From Microbacterium yannicii (lineage in GTDB: Bacteria; Actinomycetota; Actinomycetes; Actinomycetales; Microbacteriaceae), in contig NZ_JAMXMB010000004.1 in the NCBI RefSeq assembly GCF_024055635.1, positions 1-35,349 on the forward strand: a DNA stretch of 35,349 nt, written 5' to 3'. Position 1 is the stretch's first letter; every line of letters begins with the position of its first letter. A program made the translations under genes and the position numbers. This document shows, piece after piece, positions 9,497-17,688 of this stretch. The notes under the pieces are model-generated. The model saw nothing but the letters and a program-made list of their open reading frames with translations. It made no database searches and had not been told where the DNA came from.

Positions 9497-10036
9497 ATGC
9501 CGCACGACAGCGTGGAGAGTCGTGACAGCACTGCCGGACGCGATGCCGAACGGCTGGCCGCTCTGTACGATGCCCACGCTGCCCCGGTCTGGCGCTACGT
9601 GGTGCATCTGACCGGCGATCGTGCGGGTGCCGACGACATCGTGCAGGAGACGCTGCTGCGGGCGTGGCGGACGCCGAGGATCCTGGAGCAGGACCCCTCG
9701 ACCACGCGCTCGTGGATGTTCACGGTGGCGCGCCATCTGGTGATCGACGAGGCGCGCAGCGCGCGGCGCCGCCGCGAGATCGGCGTCGCCGAGGTGCCCG
9801 AGCGCGTCACCCCGGATGCGACCGACGCGCTGTTCGAGGCGATCCTCGTCGAGGAGGCGCTGGCCGCCCTGACGACCGAGCATCGCACCGTCGTGGTGCG
9901 CGCCTACTACCGGGGGCAGTCGGTCGCCGAGATGGCGGACGAGCTCGACATTCCGCCGGGCACCGTCAAGTCCCGCCTCCACTACGGACTGCGCGCTCTT
10001 CGCCTCACCCTGCAGGAGAAGGGGGTGACGCGATGA
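9497..10036 (+). CDS. ECF-type RNA polymerase sigma factor
   Basis: A 179-residue group IV sigma factor. Region 2 (about residues 20-90) shows LYDAHAAPVWRYVVHLTG, then DDIVQETLLRAWRTP and the -10 binding RSWMFTVARHLVIDEAR. Region 4 (about 120-172) shows ALTTEHRTVVVRAYY and an HTH (SVAEMADELDIPPGTVKSRL). The ATG at 9497 has GGGAGG 7 nt upstream. It overlaps the anti-sigma gene by 4 bp, so the pair is made in a fixed ratio. The organisation is SigK/SigL-like; the stimulus is unknown. A matching promoter just upstream suggests autoregulation. Confidence 0.95.
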   Translation: MPHDSVESRDSTAGRDAERLAALYDAHAAPVWRYVVHLTGDRAGADDIVQETLLRAWRTPRILEQDPSTTRSWMFTVARHLVIDEARSARRRREIGVAEVPERVTPDATDALFEAILVEEALAALTTEHRTVVVRAYYRGQSVAEMADELDIPPGTVKSRLHYGLRALRLTLQEKGVTR

Positions 10037-10734
10037 GCACGGATCACGTCCGCTTCGCGGAGTGGGATGCCGCCTACGTGGTGCGTGCGCTCGACTCCGA
10101 CGACCGTCGGCTGTACGAAGCGCACCTCGACGACTGCCGTCTCTGCCGCGACGCGATCGCCGACCTGACACCGGTGCTCGGGCTGCTGGCTCGCGTGGCG
10201 GTTGAGCGAGCCGAGTCGCTGCTCGACGCCCCGGGGGCGACGGGTCCCGATCCGGCGGCCCGCGCGCGGATGGTGGCACGCGGCACCCGTGAGGCGCGCC
10301 GCCGGCGGATGATGGCGTGGGGCGGCGGGATCGCTGCGGCTGCCGTGCTCGCCCTCGTCGTCGCGTTCGCCGTCACGACCTCGGTCGTCCCAGCACCCGC
10401 GCCGGAGGAGGTGGTCGCGCTCCAGCCCGTGACCGACGTGCCGCTCAGCGCGACGGTGGAGCTGACGGATGTCGCGTGGGGGACGCGCATCGCGATGGTC
10501 TGCGACTATCCGCCCAGCGACGATCCCTATGCGCGCGATGAGCAGTGGCCCTACGTGCTCGTCGTCACGTCGACCGACGGCGCCACCAGCGAGCTCTCCA
10601 CATGGCGCGTCGGACCCGGGTCGACCGCGCATTTGGACGCGGGCACCGCGCTGGATCGCTCCGACATCGCCTCGATCGAGGTGCGCGCGGTCGCCGATGG
10701 GCGCGTGCTGCTGCGCGGCGAGCCGGGCGAGTGA
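10033..10734 (+). CDS. Zinc-type anti-sigma factor (RskA-like)
   Basis: A 233-residue membrane anti-sigma factor. The cytosolic N-terminal domain has the zinc-binding motif H31-x3-C35-x2-C38 (HLDDCRLC), which identifies the ZAS class that occludes the sigma factor. One transmembrane helix spans about 95-117. The external C-terminal domain (about 120-233) resembles anti-sigma-K sensor domains, with VAWGTRIAMVC and PYVLVVTSTDG segments. The start codon overlaps the sigma factor stop (ATGA). Release of the sigma factor by regulated proteolysis is known for the family but not visible here. Confidence 0.92.
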   Translation: MSTDHVRFAEWDAAYVVRALDSDDRRLYEAHLDDCRLCRDAIADLTPVLGLLARVAVERAESLLDAPGATGPDPAARARMVARGTREARRRRMMAWGGGIAAAAVLALVVAFAVTTSVVPAPAPEEVVALQPVTDVPLSATVELTDVAWGTRIAMVCDYPPSDDPYARDEQWPYVLVVTSTDGATSELSTWRVGPGSTAHLDAGTALDRSDIASIEVRAVADGRVLLRGEPGE

Positions 10735-10750
10735 GCCGGCTCGCGTGAGC

Positions 10751-10816
10751 GGCATCCGGTGAGACGACGGATGCCCCGGCGCCGAGCCCTGGGGAGGGCC
10801 GGTGCCGAGGCATCCG
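10751..10816. terminator. Composite hairpin region built from GGATGCC repeats
   Basis: Between convergent genes. GGCATCCG (10751-10758) pairs with CGGATGCC (10768-10775). Alternatively, 10768-10783 pairs with 10801-10816 over 16 positions with two imperfect pairs. The two structures compete for the same arm. There is no T-tract. A bidirectional terminator is the likely role. Confidence 0.6.
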
Positions 10817-10825
10817 ATGCCCGCT

Positions 10826-10839
10826 GGGCGAATTCGCCC
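10826..10839. repeat. 14-bp perfect palindrome
   Basis: GGGCGAATTCGCCC sits 11 bp beyond the fbaA stop codon, in the gap between convergent genes. It could add to transcription termination; an operator role is unlikely at this position. Confidence 0.4.
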
Positions 10840-10850
10840 GACGGCAGGTG

Positions 10851-11882
10851 TTACGCGGCCAGGCTCTTGCCGGCGGAGCCGAGCTGCTTCGTGGCCTCGA
10901 CGACGCGGGCGGCCATCGCCGACTCGGCGATCTTGCCCCAGGCGCGCGGGTCGTAGGCCTTCTTGTTGCCCACCTCGCCGTCGACCTTGAGCACGCCGTC
11001 GTAGTTCTTGAACATGAAGCCGGCGACGGAGCGCGTGAAGGCGTACTGCGTGTCGGTGTCGATGTTCATCTTCACGACGCCGTTCGCGACAGCCGTCGCG
11101 ATCTCCTGATCGGTCGAGCCGCTGCCGCCGTGGAAGACGAGGTCGAGCGGCTTGGGGCCGGTGCCGAACTGTGCGGCGATGCCCTCCTGGATCTCGCCGA
11201 GGAGCTCGGGACGCAGCTTCACGTTGCCCGGCTTGTAGACGCCGTGAACGTTGCCGAAGGTGAGCGCCGCGATCCAGCGGCCCTGGTCGCCGAGCCCCAG
11301 GGCCTCGACGGCCTTCGCCACGTCGGCCGTGGTGGTGTAGAGCGCCTCGTTGGAACCCTCGTGCTGGACGCCGTCCTCCTCGCCGCCCACGACGCCGATC
11401 TCGACCTCGAGGATCGCATTGATCGCCTTGAGGCGCGGAAGGATCTCCTTCGCGATCTGGATGTTCTCATCGAGCGGCACCGCCGAGCCGTCCCACATGT
11501 GGGACTGGAAGATCGGGTTGCCGCCGTCTGCGACGACCTGCTCGGAGGCCTTGATCAGCGGCAGCACGAAGTCCTCGAGCGCCGGCTTCGGGCAGTGGTC
11601 GGTGTGGAGCGCGACGGTGATCGGGTAGCTCTTGGCGACCTCGTGCACGTACGCGGCGAAGGCGAGAGCGCCGGTCGCGCGGGCCTTCACGGTGTGGCCG
11701 GCGAAGTAGTCGGCACCGCCCGTGGTCACCTGGAGGATGCCGTCGGAACCCGCCTCGGTGAGGCCCTGCAGGACGGCGTTGACCGACTGGGAGCTGGCGG
11801 CGTTGATGGCGGGATACGCGAAGCCACCGGCCTTCGCGCGGTCCAGCATGTCGGCGTACTGTTCCGGAGTGGCGACGGGCAT
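10851..11882 (-). CDS. fbaA: Fructose-bisphosphate aldolase, class II
   Basis: A 343-residue zinc aldolase that interconverts fructose 1,6-bisphosphate with DHAP and glyceraldehyde 3-phosphate. Zinc-site sequence HTDHCPKP is at about 93-100, and VEIGVVGGEEDGV, TFGNVHGVYKPGNV, HGGSGSTDQE and the phosphate-binding NIDTDTQYAFT are all intact. The length is typical of the class IIA enzymes of actinobacteria. The ATG at 11882 has GAGGAG 6 nt upstream. It is divergent from glpX, whose product catalyses the opposing gluconeogenic step. A -10-like TAGAGT lies at 11977-11982 on this strand, implying a leader of about 90 nt. Confidence 0.97.
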   Translation of the reverse strand: MPVATPEQYADMLDRAKAGGFAYPAINAASSQSVNAVLQGLTEAGSDGILQVTTGGADYFAGHTVKARATGALAFAAYVHEVAKSYPITVALHTDHCPKPALEDFVLPLIKASEQVVADGGNPIFQSHMWDGSAVPLDENIQIAKEILPRLKAINAILEVEIGVVGGEEDGVQHEGSNEALYTTTADVAKAVEALGLGDQGRWIAALTFGNVHGVYKPGNVKLRPELLGEIQEGIAAQFGTGPKPLDLVFHGGSGSTDQEIATAVANGVVKMNIDTDTQYAFTRSVAGFMFKNYDGVLKVDGEVGNKKAYDPRAWGKIAESAMAARVVEATKQLGSAGKSLAA

Positions 11883-12119
11883 GAGTGCTCCTCAATCTGC
11901 GCGGGTGTGAAGGGTGGTCGGCTCAGGTCTGAATGGTGTCGGCTGAGGCCGTCGGTCCCTGCGAGCGTCACCGCAAACTCTACCGAAGGCCTGGAAGACC
12001 GGCGGATGCTGCGGCCCCGGGCCGTCGTGGGAAAGCCACGTCCCTGCCCCTCCGGAAAGAATCGCCGTTCCTTCACTTGCCGCGGCGTGAAATTCCGGTG
12101 AATCGGGCGATGGCGTGGC

Positions 12120-12134
12120 TAGGCTGACCGCATG
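12120..12134 (+). promoter_or_regulatory. Leaderless promoter of glpX (TAGGCT-N6-ATG)
   Basis: TAGGCT at 12120-12125 precedes the ATG by exactly 6 nt. No -35 element and no ribosome binding site are visible. The 249-bp gap to fbaA holds nothing else I can assign firmly. Confidence 0.6.
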
Positions 12135-13196
12135 GTGAGCCTGACCGCGGACATGAGTCCCCTCCATCCCGACCGCAACCTCGCACTCGAACTGGTGCGG
12201 GCAACGGAAGCCGCAGCGATCCGTGCGGTGCCGTTCATCGGCCGCGGCGCCAAGGAGGCTGCGGACGGCGCCGCGGTCGACGCGATGCGGGCGTTCTTCA
12301 CCACCGTCAACTTCGACGGCACCATCGTCATCGGCGAGGGCGAGAAGGACGAAGCCCCGATGCTCTACAACGGGGAGCGAGTGGGCAACGGCCGCGGCCC
12401 GCAGGCGGACGTGGCGGTGGACCCCATCGACGGGACGTCACTGACGGCTGCCGGGCGCAACAACGCGCTCTCGGTGATCGCCGTGTCGGACCACGGCACG
12501 ATGCTCGACGCCTCGAGCGTCTTCTACATGGACAAGCTCGTCACCGGACCCGCAGGTGTGGGCGTCGTCGACATCCGCCTGCCCATCGGCGAGAACATCC
12601 GGCTTCTCGCCAAGGCGCTCGGAAAGCCCGTCGACGAGCTGGTGGTCTCGGTGCTGCACCGCCCGCGGCACGACCGTCTCATCGAGGAGATCCGTGAGGC
12701 GGGCGCGGGCACGCGGCTGATGAGCGACGGCGACGTCGCCGGCGGCATCAACGCCGCCCGCCACAACGCTCGCACCGACATGTGCGTCGGCGTCGGCGGC
12801 AGCCCCGAGGGCATCGTGACCGCATGTGCGATCAAGGCGCTCGGCGGCCACATCCAGGGCCGGCTCTGGCCACGCGATGACGACGAGAAGCAGCGCGGCA
12901 TCGACGCCGGTCTGCGGCTCGACGGACACGTCTACGAGGCCGATGAGCTGGTGAAGGGGAACAACACGATCTTCGTGGCGACCGGCGTCACCGATGGCGC
13001 ACTCGTCGCGGGCGTCCGCCGCGAGGGCGGCTACGTCTACACCGAGAGCGTCGTGCTCCGCGGGGCATCGGGCACGCTTCGCCGCATCTCGTCGGAGCAC
13101 CTGGTTTCGAAGTGGCTCCAGCACGAGCGCATTCGTGCTGACGGTGATACCGCTGGGTCTGATGTGACTCGTGATGCGGATGTGACTCTTTCGTGA
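12132..13196 (+). CDS. glpX: Fructose-1,6-bisphosphatase, class II (GlpX)
   Basis: A 354-residue gluconeogenic phosphatase hydrolysing fructose 1,6-bisphosphate to fructose 6-phosphate, the only FBPase type in most actinobacteria. Metal-binding and active-site motifs are intact: VIGEGEKDEAPMLY (about 67-80), VDPIDGTSL (about 96-104) and the later GGSPEGIVTACAIKALGG. The last about 20 residues form a polar tail beyond the family core. It starts at an ATG that coincides with a predicted transcription start. It pairs functionally with the divergent fbaA. In mycobacteria glpX is next to fumC; here the two are about 8 kb apart. Confidence 0.97.
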   Translation: MVSLTADMSPLHPDRNLALELVRATEAAAIRAVPFIGRGAKEAADGAAVDAMRAFFTTVNFDGTIVIGEGEKDEAPMLYNGERVGNGRGPQADVAVDPIDGTSLTAAGRNNALSVIAVSDHGTMLDASSVFYMDKLVTGPAGVGVVDIRLPIGENIRLLAKALGKPVDELVVSVLHRPRHDRLIEEIREAGAGTRLMSDGDVAGGINAARHNARTDMCVGVGGSPEGIVTACAIKALGGHIQGRLWPRDDDEKQRGIDAGLRLDGHVYEADELVKGNNTIFVATGVTDGALVAGVRREGGYVYTESVVLRGASGTLRRISSEHLVSKWLQHERIRADGDTAGSDVTRDADVTLS

Positions 13197-13278
13197 CCGC
13201 CTTCCGCGATCGACTCTGGCAGAATCGACTGTGGTGTCGAAGGGGACACGATGATGTTTCCTACGCGAGGAGTTGACG

Positions 13279-13491
13279 ATGTCTGCGCAGCCCGCCGATC
13301 CGTCGTCGCCCCAGACGGGCGCGCATGCGGTGATCGCCAACGCGATCGATCCTGCCCGCCGCCCCGATGTGCTGTTGCGCGTCCGGCGTGATGAAGGCCA
13401 CGAGATCAGTGCGTGGTGGATGGTCGGCGCTTTCGTCGGCGTCTCCGCCGCGGTCATCGTGCTGCTGAGCTTCGTTCCCGGCGGCGCCTGA
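13279..13491 (+). CDS. Small single-pass membrane protein
   Basis: A 70-residue protein. The first about 45 residues are polar, with a basic stretch around 30-40 (RRPDVLLRVRRDEGHE). One transmembrane helix follows at about 47-67 (WWMVGAFVGVSAAVIVLLSF), and the C-terminus is very short. The ATG at 13279 has GAGGAG 7 nt upstream. An in-frame TTG at 13273 is a poorer choice. I do not recognise the family. It follows glpX by 82 bp but has its own -10-like CAGAAT at 13220-13225. Function unknown. Confidence 0.75.
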   Translation: MSAQPADPSSPQTGAHAVIANAIDPARRPDVLLRVRRDEGHEISAWWMVGAFVGVSAAVIVLLSFVPGGA

Positions 13492-13507
13492 CATCCACCG
13501 CGTGCCC

Positions 13508-13534
13508 GGCGCACCGCCGGCGCACGGCGGCGCC
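13508..13534. terminator. GC-rich hairpin between convergent genes
   Basis: GGCGCACCGCCG and CGGCGGCGCC form a bulged stem between the stop codons at 13491 and 13545. There is no T-tract, so it is a weak candidate for a bidirectional terminator. Confidence 0.35.
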
Positions 13535-13544
13535 GGCCCGCGCC

Positions 13545-14852
13545 TCACTCGTTCGGCGCAGCGATGCGCGCGCGCACCTCGCCGAGCTCGGCGGTCGCCG
13601 TCCGTGGCTCCTCGTCGAAGCCGGTGAGCGTCCCGTCGAGCAGCTCCGGTGCGGTGAGGCGGCGTGGGCTCTTGTCGATCGCGGCCGGCTCGCTCACCGC
13701 GTCGAGCTTGGTCGCGTCGATGCCGGGGAACTTGCGGGCGCTCACGAGCACACGTGTCTCCAGAGAGCCGGCGAAGCGGTTGTAGCTGTCGACGGTGCGC
13801 TCGATGGCGCGCCGCAGGTCGTCGGCGTGCGTGGCGAGCGACCCGAGCCGCTCGTACAGCTGATTGCCGAGGTCGAAGAGCGCCCGAGCCTCTTGCGACA
13901 CGTCCTGCTGGGTCCAGGTGTACGCCACAGTCTTCAGCACCGCCCAGAGGTTCACCGGCGACGCCAGGGCGACCCGCTTGCCGAAGGCGTAGTCGAGCAG
14001 GGCGGCGTCCTCTTCGAGCGCGGCAGCGAGCAGCGATTCGCTCGGAAGGAAGCACACCACGAACTCGGGACTGGAAGACAGTCCCGCCCAGTAGGCCTTG
14101 CGGGCGAGCGCGTCGACGTGGGCACGCACGGCCTTCACATGCTTGTCGAGCAGTGTGCGGCGCCGGGCCGCCTCTGCGCCCTGTGCGGTCAGTGGAATGG
14201 TGCTCGCCTCGAGGAACGCATCGAGCGGCACCTTGGCGTCGACGGCGATGGCCTTGTCCCCGGGCAGCCGGATGATCATGTCAGGGCGGCCGGCTCCGGC
14301 ATCCGTCGTGATCGACGCCTGCAGATCGAAGTCGACGTGGCGGGTCAGACCGGCGGCCTCGACGACGCGTCGCAGCTGGGTCTCGCCCCAGACTCCGCGT
14401 GTGCTGCCGGAGCGCAGCGCGCTCGCCAGCGACTCGGTGGTCGCGCGCAGCGCCTCGTCCGACTGCTGCGCGCGCCGCAGCTGCTCGGCGAGCGTGCCGA
14501 ACTGCAGATGCCGCTCGCGCTCGAGATCGTCGACCTTCGTGTGCATCGCGGCGAGCGTCTCCTGCACCGGAGCGAGGGCGCGCAGCACCGACTGCTCGCG
14601 GCGCTCGCGCTCCTCTCGGGCGGCCTGATCGTGGCGCGCCTGGCCGGCCAGCTCGCGGTACAGCAGCTGCTGGTGATCGAGCTGCGCCTGCACTCCCTGG
14701 CGCCCGGCCTCAGCCGCCGCGAGCTGCGCCGCGAGACCGGACTGCTCCCGAGCGGTGCGCGCCGCGCCGCGGGCGAGTCCCGCCGCCCAGCCCGCCACGG
14801 CGCCCACGAGAAGGGAGACGATCACCACCACACCGATCACGACTGCGTCCAT
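13545..14852 (-). CDS. rmuC: DNA recombination protein RmuC
   Basis: A 435-residue protein of the RmuC family, whose members limit DNA rearrangement at inverted repeats and carry a PD-(D/E)XK-like nuclease fold. An N-terminal membrane helix spans about 5-25 (VIGVVVIVSLLVGAVAGWAAG). A long Ala/Gln/Glu-rich coiled coil occupies about 30-115. The RmuC domain follows, with GVWGETQLRRVVEAAGL, RPDMIIRLPGDKAIAVDAK and FVVCFLPSESLL. The ATG at 14852 has GGAG 4 nt upstream; an in-frame ATG 42 nt upstream has no hydrophobic start. It is followed on the same strand, after 129 bp, by the DnaQ-like exonuclease gene located upstream. Confidence 0.95.
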   Translation of the reverse strand: MDAVVIGVVVIVSLLVGAVAGWAAGLARGAARTAREQSGLAAQLAAAEAGRQGVQAQLDHQQLLYRELAGQARHDQAAREERERREQSVLRALAPVQETLAAMHTKVDDLERERHLQFGTLAEQLRRAQQSDEALRATTESLASALRSGSTRGVWGETQLRRVVEAAGLTRHVDFDLQASITTDAGAGRPDMIIRLPGDKAIAVDAKVPLDAFLEASTIPLTAQGAEAARRRTLLDKHVKAVRAHVDALARKAYWAGLSSSPEFVVCFLPSESLLAAALEEDAALLDYAFGKRVALASPVNLWAVLKTVAYTWTQQDVSQEARALFDLGNQLYERLGSLATHADDLRRAIERTVDSYNRFAGSLETRVLVSARKFPGIDATKLDAVSEPAAIDKSPRRLTAPELLDGTLTGFDEEPRTATAELGEVRARIAAPNE

Positions 14853-14981
14853 GTCTCCAGAGTGGGGGATGCCTCCGACATCCGTTCCGCGCACTCGCTC
14901 GATCTCGGGGATCTGCCCGGAATCGGACGCGGGAGTGCCGAAGGCCCGAGTCCGGGCGGATCTCCGAGTTCCGGCAGCCGC

Positions 14982-15584
14982 TCAGGCGACGGCGAAGGAG
15001 ACGGCCGGTGCCTCCGCGGTCGTGATCTGCGACACGCGCACGCCGACCGCCTGGGTGAGCGCCTCGATGTCGGCGGCGCCCACGCGCTGCGCCGCGTCGA
15101 TCATCACGTGGGCGCAGGCGAGCGCGTCGGCCGTGGCGTTGTGATGCGGGAAGTCGGCGAAGCCGGCCTCGGCGGCGACGAACGGCAGACGATAGGACTC
15201 GAGCTGGTAGACCTTGCGTGCGACCTGCAGGCTGCACGCGTAGCGGTAGGCGGGGCAGTCGTCGCCCGTCGCGTCGCATGCCCGCTTGAGCACGGCCATG
15301 TCGAAGCCCGCGTTGTGGGCGACGAGGATGTCGTCGCCGGCGAAGGCGACGATGTCGCCGAGCTGCTGGGTCCAGGTGGCGGCGTCGGCGACGTCCTCGG
15401 GCTGGATGCCGTGGATGCGCACATTCAGCTCGAAGAACACGTCGTGTCCGGCCGGCGGACGGATGAGCCAGCCCGCCTTGTCGACGATGCGGCCGTCGCG
15501 CACCCGTACCAGGCCGACCGCACACGCGGAGGCGTTGCTGGAGTTCGCCGTCTCGAAGTCGATCGCGGTGAAATCCAGAGGCAC
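14982..15584 (-). CDS. DnaQ-like 3'-5' exonuclease
   Basis: A 200-residue stand-alone exonuclease of the DEDDh superfamily, like the epsilon subunit of DNA polymerase III. The four metal ligands and the general base are visible: D9 and E11 in IDFETANSS, D95 in HNAGFDMAVL, and H148/D153 in HHNATADAL. There is no BRCT or helicase extension. The start is a GTG at 15584 with GGGGA about 5 nt upstream; the open frame continues far upstream through the antisense of a methyltransferase and should be ignored. Proofreading, repair or RNA trimming are all possible substrates. Confidence 0.92.
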   Translation of the reverse strand: MPLDFTAIDFETANSSNASACAVGLVRVRDGRIVDKAGWLIRPPAGHDVFFELNVRIHGIQPEDVADAATWTQQLGDIVAFAGDDILVAHNAGFDMAVLKRACDATGDDCPAYRYACSLQVARKVYQLESYRLPFVAAEAGFADFPHHNATADALACAHVMIDAAQRVGAADIEALTQAVGVRVSQITTAEAPAVSFAVA

Positions 15585-15647
15585 GTCCCCAGACTCACCC
15601 GGCGTCGGCCGCAGCGGCGGAAGGCGCGCCGCGCGAAGGCGCCGTCG

Positions 15648-15662
15648 TAGGGTCGGAGCATG
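15648..15662 (+). promoter_or_regulatory. Leaderless promoter of methyltransferase (TAGGGT-N6-ATG)
   Basis: TAGGGT at 15648-15653 lies exactly 6 nt before the ATG at 15660. No ribosome binding site fits. Confidence 0.55.
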
Positions 15663-16418
15663 GCCAGTCGCGAGGAGATGTCGCTGTCGTTCGGATCCGC
15701 CGCCGGAGCCTACGAGTCGGGCAGGCCGGATTACCCGCGCGAGGCGGTGGACTGGATGCTGGCGCCCGTGCGCGAACCCGGTCGCGCGCTGCGCGTGGCC
15801 GACGTCGGCGCGGGCACGGGCAAGCTGACCCGCACGATCGTGGAGGCCGGCGCCGAGGTCGTCGCGGTGGATCCCGATCCCGACATGCTCGCCGCCTTGC
15901 GCGCCCACGTGCACGGCGTTCCCACCTTCGTGGGGTCGGGCGAGCGGATGCCGCTGCCCGACGCGTCCGTCGACGCCCTGCTGCTCGGACAGGCGTGGCA
16001 CTGGGTCGACCCGGTCAGAGCCTCGGCCGAGGCCGGCCGGGTGCTGCGCAGCGGCGGCGTTCTGGGGCTCGTGTGGAACATTCGCGACGAGTCCGACCCG
16101 TGGGTCGCGCGGCTGACCGCCGCGATGCACGGCAGCCACGCCGAGGAGATGCTGTCGGGCGACGGTCCTCGGGTCGCCGAGCCGTTCCCGGGGCTGGAGG
16201 CGAGGTCGTGGCACTGGACCCGGTCGCTCACCCGTGCGGCCCTGCTCGACATGGTGGCATCTCGGAGCTACGTCATCACCGCGTCCGATGCCGACCGGCG
16301 CGCCATCCTCGCCGCCGTGGGCACGCTGTTCGACGAGCGGCGCATCACGGACGGCACCGGCGCCGAGGTCGTCGACCTGCCGTACGTCACGCGCGCGTAC
16401 CGCGGCATCCGTCACTGA
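15660..16418 (+). CDS. Class I SAM-dependent methyltransferase
   Basis: A 252-residue methyltransferase of the Methyltransf_11 type. Motif I is VADVGAGTGKLT at about 46-57, with the acidic residue after beta-2 in VVAVDPDPDML. Motif IV is probably VDALLLGQAWHWVD, in which the aromatic AWHW is typical of a subgroup with small hydrophobic substrates. The N-terminus (FGSAAGAYESGRPDYP) is the usual start of this subgroup. The substrate cannot be predicted. It is divergent from the exonuclease gene, 75 bp away, and its start sits at a predicted leaderless transcription start. Confidence 0.9.
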   Translation: MASREEMSLSFGSAAGAYESGRPDYPREAVDWMLAPVREPGRALRVADVGAGTGKLTRTIVEAGAEVVAVDPDPDMLAALRAHVHGVPTFVGSGERMPLPDASVDALLLGQAWHWVDPVRASAEAGRVLRSGGVLGLVWNIRDESDPWVARLTAAMHGSHAEEMLSGDGPRVAEPFPGLEARSWHWTRSLTRAALLDMVASRSYVITASDADRRAILAAVGTLFDERRITDGTGAEVVDLPYVTRAYRGIRH

Positions 16419-16458
16419 TCGATCGCATCGGGCCGCAGCCCGGCGCTACCGTGTGCGG

Positions 16459-16539
16459 ATGCGCACTCTGACCTCCGCCGGCGCGGCTGCACGCGCGCGG
16501 CGGCGGCACCGGGCGGCGGACCGCGTCCACGTAGACTGA
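16459..16539 (+). CDS. Possible 26-residue Arg-rich leader ORF upstream of ychF
   Basis: An ATG lies exactly 6 nt after TACCGT (16447-16452), the leaderless spacing seen at other genes here. The frame encodes MRTLTSAGAAARARRRHRAA and six more residues, and stops 6 nt before the GTG of ychF. The ychF -10 box is inside it. It could be an upstream ORF coupled to ychF or a chance frame. There is no other evidence of translation. Confidence 0.3.
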   Translation: MRTLTSAGAAARARRRHRAADRVHVD

Positions 16540-16548
16540 ATGCCCGTG
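16532..16548 (+). promoter_or_regulatory. Probable leaderless promoter of ychF (TAGACT-N8-GTG)
   Basis: TAGACT at 16532-16537 lies 8 nt before the GTG at 16546 that matches the usual YchF N-terminus. An in-frame ATG at 16540 is only 2 nt from the box and would be upstream of the expected transcription start. Confidence 0.5.
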
Positions 16549-17619
16549 GCTCTCACCATCGGAATCGTCGGTCTCCCGAATGTCGGCAAGTCGACCCTCT
16601 TCAACGCCCTCACCAAGAACCAGGTGCTCGCGGCGAACTACCCGTTCGCGACGATCGAGCCCAACATCGGCGTCGTCAACCTGCCCGACCCGCGACTGGA
16701 CAAGCTGGCGGAGGTCTTCCACTCCGAGCGCATCCTGCCCGCGGCGGTGTCCTTCGTCGACATCGCCGGCATCGTGCGCGGTGCCTCGGAAGGCGAGGGG
16801 CTCGGCAACAAGTTCCTCGCGAACATCCGTGAGGCCGACGCGATCGCCCAGGTGGTGCGCGGTTTCGCCGACGACGACGTCGTGCACGTCGAGGGTGCGG
16901 TGAACCCGAAGAGCGACATGGAGACCATCAACGCCGAACTGCAGCTCGCGGACCTCGAGACGCTAGACCGCGCGATCGCGCGTTTCGAGAAGGAGGGCAA
17001 GGGGCGCAAGCTCGACCCGTCGGTGCTCGCCACCGCCGTCGAGGCGAAGGACGCCCTGGAGCGCGGCGTGCTGCTGTCGGCGTCGGGCATCGACCTCGCG
17101 CCGATCAAGGAGCTCGGGCTGCTGACGGCGAAGCCGTTCATCTTCGTCTTCAACGTCGATGAGGCGGTGCTGACGGATGCCGCCCGCAAGGCCGAGCTCG
17201 AGGCTCTCGTCGCGCCGGCGCACGCCGTGTTCCTCGACGCGAAGATCGAGTCCGAGCTGATCGACCTCGACCCCGACGACGCGGCCGAGCTGCTGGCGTC
17301 CACCGGTCAGGAGGAGTCCGGGCTCAACCAGCTGGCGCGCATCGGCTTCGACACGCTCGGGCTGCAGACGTATCTGACCGCAGGTCCGAAAGAGGCCCGT
17401 GCCTGGACGATCGGCAAGGGCTGGAAGGCCCCGCAGGCGGCCGGTGTCATCCACACCGACTTCGAGAAGGGCTTCATCAAGGCCGAGGTCATCTCGTTCG
17501 ACGATCTCGTGGCGACCGGATCCGTCGTCGAGGCGCGCGCGAAGGGCAAGGCGCGTCTCGAGGGCAAGGACTACGTCATGCAGGACGGCGACGTCGTCGA
17601 GTTCCGCTTCAACGTCTGA
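16546..17619 (+). CDS. ychF: Redox-regulated ATPase YchF (OLA1 family)
   Basis: A 357-residue translation-associated P-loop NTPase of the Obg-related family, which prefers ATP and binds ribosomes. The P-loop is GLPNVGKST at about 9-17, followed by the G2/G3 region (FVDIAGIVRGASEGEGLGNKFL, split by me from a longer conserved run). A coiled coil lies in the middle, and the TGS domain is at about 275-357 with VIHTDFEKGF and DGDVVEFRFNV. The GTG at 16546 gives MALTIGIVGLP, the classical start of the family. ATG 16540 would add two residues. Confidence 0.96.
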   Translation: MALTIGIVGLPNVGKSTLFNALTKNQVLAANYPFATIEPNIGVVNLPDPRLDKLAEVFHSERILPAAVSFVDIAGIVRGASEGEGLGNKFLANIREADAIAQVVRGFADDDVVHVEGAVNPKSDMETINAELQLADLETLDRAIARFEKEGKGRKLDPSVLATAVEAKDALERGVLLSASGIDLAPIKELGLLTAKPFIFVFNVDEAVLTDAARKAELEALVAPAHAVFLDAKIESELIDLDPDDAAELLASTGQEESGLNQLARIGFDTLGLQTYLTAGPKEARAWTIGKGWKAPQAAGVIHTDFEKGFIKAEVISFDDLVATGSVVEARAKGKARLEGKDYVMQDGDVVEFRFNV

Positions 17620-17624
17620 ACGTC

Positions 17625-17650
17625 CGCCCGCGTCCGACCGGATGCGGGCG
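17625..17650. terminator. Weak hairpin after ychF
   Basis: CGCCCGC and GCGGGCG form a 7-bp stem with a 12-nt loop directly after the ychF stop. The sequence after it (ACTTCC) is only slightly T-rich. It may attenuate read-through into the hydrolase-fold gene. Confidence 0.35.
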
Positions 17651-17688
17651 ACTTCCCACACTCCTGCACGCGAGAGGACCCACGAACC

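Noticed and set aside
10826..10839. GGGCGAATTCGCCC as a regulator operator
   Set aside because: It lies between two convergent stop codons, not near any start, so a termination role is more likely.
13413..15650. A 745-codon plus-strand frame opposite rmuC and the exonuclease
   Set aside because: It mirrors two well-supported genes with normal motifs and ribosome binding sites on the minus strand; its own translation is low-complexity.
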